From Escarpia spicata (taxonomy: Eukaryota > Annelida > Polychaeta > Sabellida > Siboglinidae), in NCBI GenBank assembly GCA_963995525.1, contig OZ023217.1, positions 5,265,405 through 5,329,404 of the forward strand: DNA of 64,000 nucleotides. The letters are read 5' to 3'. A model generated the notes under the pieces. It saw only the letters and a list, made by a program, of their open reading frames with translations, was not told the DNA's origin and searched no databases. This document shows positions 60,817-64,000 of this stretch, in pieces; the first letter of the stretch is position 1; every line of letters starts with the position of its first letter. Made by a program: the position numbers and the translations under genes.

Positions 60817-61990
60817 TGCAGAAATAGCAAGGATTGGCACACAAGTTATATATATATATATACACCGGGGTATATAGATATAGACAACAAACCAAGGTAG
60901 GACTATGTGTGCAAGAAACATGAGAATTGTGTCTATCCTGAATCACAAACTGTTGCTTGACCATTAATATAATTTGCAGAACTTAATCATTTGTTCTATT
61001 AATTTACCATACTCTGTAAAAATGACATTTTCTTGTATGCAATCTATGACCTGTTCTTTTACAAATTCATTTTATTGTCTAGTTTTACTACCTAATTTAC
61101 ATTTGAAGCAAGTATTTTGTTCAATATCTTCATAACTATTAAATATTTAAAACAATATTTTGTCTCCTTTTATTCTCCTAGTCTGTTACAAAAATGCTGT
61201 CAAACTACCTTTGGTAGTTCAGATGATACATTTTCTATTAGAATGTTACATCAGAATAAAGTGTGTTACAGCTTAAAATAATCAATGCGTCAACAATTCG
61301 CTGAACGAATGCGGTTGGGAATCCTGGTGTGACACACACAAGAACAAAGTGACATTCCCGGAGCATGCCACAGCTTGTGGAGTTTGGGCGTCAACAACTC
61401 TCTTATCTGCTCAGTCAATGTTTACAGGAGCATAACACCACCTGTGTGAGACACACATGAACAATGGTTAAGTCCAGCTCAGCTGTAAATATCAGAAGTT
61501 TGTACAAATGGATCTATAGCAGTATTTAAATGGCTCCCCGCGCAAACAGCCACCCAAAGCCAGAGTTATGTTATATTCCTTTTGTATGTTATTTCCTAAC
61601 ATTGCCAGTTGTGTTCATTTTAAAGATGATTGATTTCCACACACTATGTTTCTAATATTCCTGGTAATCAACTTTAAATTTAAAATACATCACAGTTTCA
61701 GACGGATTTTGGTAGTTGCATTTGCATTATAATGGGTTAACTTTTTATTATTAAAACAACCCGTTCACAGCGATCTTCCACCTAACACAACCTGCGATTA
61801 GCTTTTCAGGCCATTTTACCTCTCTGCAAAGACTACTAGGCAATTGAAAATGGCTGTCTACGGAACATGAGGTTTCCTAGTAATAACACGTATGTTGTTA
61901 CCGGATTCAGTTATGTTCATAATTGGGGAGACAACGGAATGGGAAATGGTCGAGAGAATGCATGCACACATACACATTCGAAACCACGAA
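60817..61990 (-). promoter_or_regulatory. Upstream region of the PDZ gene
   Basis: A (TA)n run at 60848-60862 lies just upstream of the proposed ATG. No CpG-rich island is visible, and the rest is AT-rich without recognisable sites, so promoter assignment is by position only. Confidence 0.25.
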
Positions 61991-61999
61991 ACATAAACA

Positions 62000-63065
62000 A
62001 TGGGAGAAGTTCACCAATATGATAGGGAAAAAGCAGGAAAAAAGGGGATCATAAACGAACAGAGCAAAATCCACACAGAACGGTGGATGATAAATAAATC
62101 AGACAGACAGCTGAAGGAAGCGGAAACAGTTTTACAGAAAGGACTGAACTTTGCTGTCACACCTAAGACGATACCTGTCAAAGAAATTGTCATAAGCACA
62201 GAGCTGGCATGCCGCAACTTAACTCCAACGAAACCACAGAGCCTAAGGGGAGAAGTAGTCAAATGTGTAAAAAGGCAAAAGTCCCCCCAAGTAACACCTC
62301 CAGGGAAGAACGACAGGCACTACAAACATTGAAGAAAGACAACGACATCATCATACTACCCGCATATAACGGCAGAGCGACGGTCATACCCAACAGCAGT
62401 GACTACAACACCAAGATGCTGTCCCTTCTTGGCAACACCGACACATATGTACAACTAAGGAAAGATCTTATAATAGAATACAAGAAGAAACTGATCAACA
62501 TTATACAGACTTGGCAACAGAAGAACTCCATCCCCATGCAGCAGAAATACTGGATATACCCGACATCAGAGGAAATACCTAAGATCTATAGAACCCCCAA
62601 GATACACAAGCCAGACGCACCACTCACACCGATAGTATCCAGCAAGACATTGGCCAACATACTCACACCACTAGTTGGGAAGACACCTTACCGTATCAAG
62701 AATAGCGGAGACTTTGCAAACAAGATCAAAGACCTACAAGTTCCCCCTGGACAGAAATTAACGTGATACAATGTGTCAGCTCTGTTCACCAGCCACCAGT
62801 ACCAGACATGATCCAAATTGTAAAGAAACTGCAGGAAGACACCACATGGAAACAGCGAACCCCGTTCAACATCGACCAAATCACTTCTGCCTCAACACCA
62901 CCTACTTCGAGTACAAGGGCCAGTTCTACCAACAGAAGCATGGTGCTGCCATGGGTTCCCCAGTCTCACTCATTGTGGCCAATCTATACATGGAAACTTT
63001 TGAGAGACAGGCCATCGCCATCGCCATCGCCACCGCCACCGCCCCCGACCCCCCGTCAGTCTGGT
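62000..63065 (+). mobile_element. Penelope-like element, N-terminal half, truncated
   Basis: Frame 1 gives ETVLQKGLNFAVTPKTIPVK (62000-62332). A shift then gives LKKDNDIIILPAYNGRATVI, SEEIPKIYRTPKIHKPDAP and PLVGKTPYRIKNSGDF (62209-62766). A second shift gives LNTTYFEYKGQFYQQKHGAA and MGSPVSLIVANLYMETFE (62771-63060). The copy breaks off after VWYRYV, just before the catalytic DD. A short run of GCCATC/GCCACC hexamers interrupts it near 63020. The usual LPADKGRATV box reads LPAYNGRATV. Confidence 0.85.
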
Positions 63066-63069
63066 ACAG

Positions 63070-63820
63070 ATATGTATCGCTCTCAGCATTAGAGCCTGTA
63101 GGGCCTATTATAACTATGGGTGTCAATTATGGTCAATGACTAAACTGTCAGAAAAGAACATATCATTATGTGTAATTTCCTAATTGTTTAGATATTTACT
63201 CATCACTTAAGCAACAGGATTGTTATTCTTGCGATTCTAGTGAAACGGCATTCTGAGTATTGTGAACAAAAAAGAACAAATAATGATCAAGTTCTTAGAA
63301 AACCAAGCACTATAAAGGAAGAATGTGCAGAATCAGAAAAACATAAGCAGCCTAGCTAGGATCTAGAATTTAACAGAACTGTTTCAAGACACAAGGTTGT
63401 GATTGTGTGAAGTGGAGAATTAAGACTGTCTCTGATGCCTGTCATCTAGATAGGTGGCTAGTTTATATCAAAATCAAACTATTCTGTTGGCAAGTACTTG
63501 TACTTATATCAAATATCTACATCTCATAATGCAATAGATCATGTCTTGGTTACTGTAGATGGACAAACAGACAGACAGAGAGACACGTGGATGGACAGAC
63601 AGACGGACATAGTATTATAATTGTGTGGAACCAAACCCATGGTTCGTACCAAAGGTTAGGTAGCATTTTGTACTGGTTCAGTTTAGCAAGTGTATTGTTT
63701 AGCGATGTCATATATATAAAACCGCCATATTTAGACAAACAGCAGGATGAAAGTATTGTTACTTTGGCTATGGCAAATGGAGTAATACACCTGTACCATG
63801 TTGTACATCGTAATAATAGG
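63070..63820. other. No recognised gene; (GACA)n patch
   Basis: Non-coding by eye. A short GACAGACAGACA-type repeat lies at 63565-63607. Confidence 0.6.
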
Positions 63821-63821
63821 T

Positions 63822-64000
63822 AATAATAATAAGTTTATTAAGCTTTGCAGCCATATAGAGGCTGAATAATACAAGTGTAGATAGTAAAATATAGGCCTAG
63901 TTGAAAAAGGATAGGATAGCATACTAATTTTTTAATAATGTAATATAACAGAACTGATTGATATCTTGTTTCTTTTTAATGGTGGAACTAGGATATGAAT
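63822..64000 (-). mobile_element. Possible LINE 3' end with (ATT)n tail
   Basis: The minus strand ends GGCTGCAAAGCTTAATAAAC followed by TTATTATTATT at 63822-63835, the layout of an L2-type 3' untranslated end. No coding sequence is visible before the window ends. Confidence 0.35.

Overview
This is a 64 kb window of animal nuclear DNA. It has GT-AG introns of up to several kilobases, AT-rich intergenic DNA, long CA/CT/GT microsatellites, several minisatellites, tRNA-derived SINEs, L2/CR1-like and other non-LTR retrotransposons and Penelope-like elements. This mix fits a marine invertebrate, most likely a lophotrochozoan such as a mollusc. That assignment is inferred from style, not from a diagnostic gene. 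A 200-base run of N (11726-11925) shows it is a draft assembly.

Three protein-coding genes can be supported, each by matching splice phases. (1) NUBPL, minus strand, 10556 to 7783: the last four coding exons (159 residues) of the mitochondrial P-loop Fe-S carrier for respiratory complex I, with a poly(A) signal at 7676; its 5' exons were not found. (2) A GRDP-like (former DUF1399) gene, plus strand, 23831 to 31411: six exons, 832 residues, with very GC-rich codons; a CpG-rich block at 14.6-15.1 kb may hold its promoter and a three-codon first exon. (3) An eight-exon gene, minus strand, 60816 to 44086: a predicted 1119-residue scaffold protein with proline-rich motifs, five tyrosine motifs of YxxV/I/A type and one C-terminal PDZ domain. 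The exon lengths sum to an exact multiple of three in (2) and (3).

Layout. 0-7.2 kb: tandem hairpins, a 72-bp array and a decayed LINE. 7.2-10.6 kb: NUBPL, with a 53-bp array beyond its 3' end and a 600-bp CT tract in its last intron. 10.6-23 kb: mostly non-coding, with SINEs, LINE remnants, the CpG-rich block, a 25-bp satellite grown inside a LINE reading frame, and a (CA)n tract. 23.5-31.4 kb: the GRDP-like gene, whose first recognised exon is preceded by an array of duplicated splice acceptors. 32-44 kb: a repeat graveyard with a (GT)n tract, one LINE inserted into another, a DDE transposase remnant, a 1.3 kb satellite of 23-bp units with a 414-bp higher-order period, a homogeneous 25-bp array and an L2-like 3' end. 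44-61 kb: the PDZ gene, with a Penelope-like element, hairpin elements, a GT-rich minisatellite and a terminal-inverted-repeat element in its introns. 61-64 kb: upstream sequence, a second Penelope-like fragment and a possible LINE tail.

The three genes are not functionally linked and there is no operon-like organisation. The most notable observations are the repeated splice-acceptor module before the GRDP-like exon, the tyrosine-motif/PDZ scaffold gene, a hairpin repeat overlapping one of that gene's splice donors, and the minisatellite that expanded inside a LINE.
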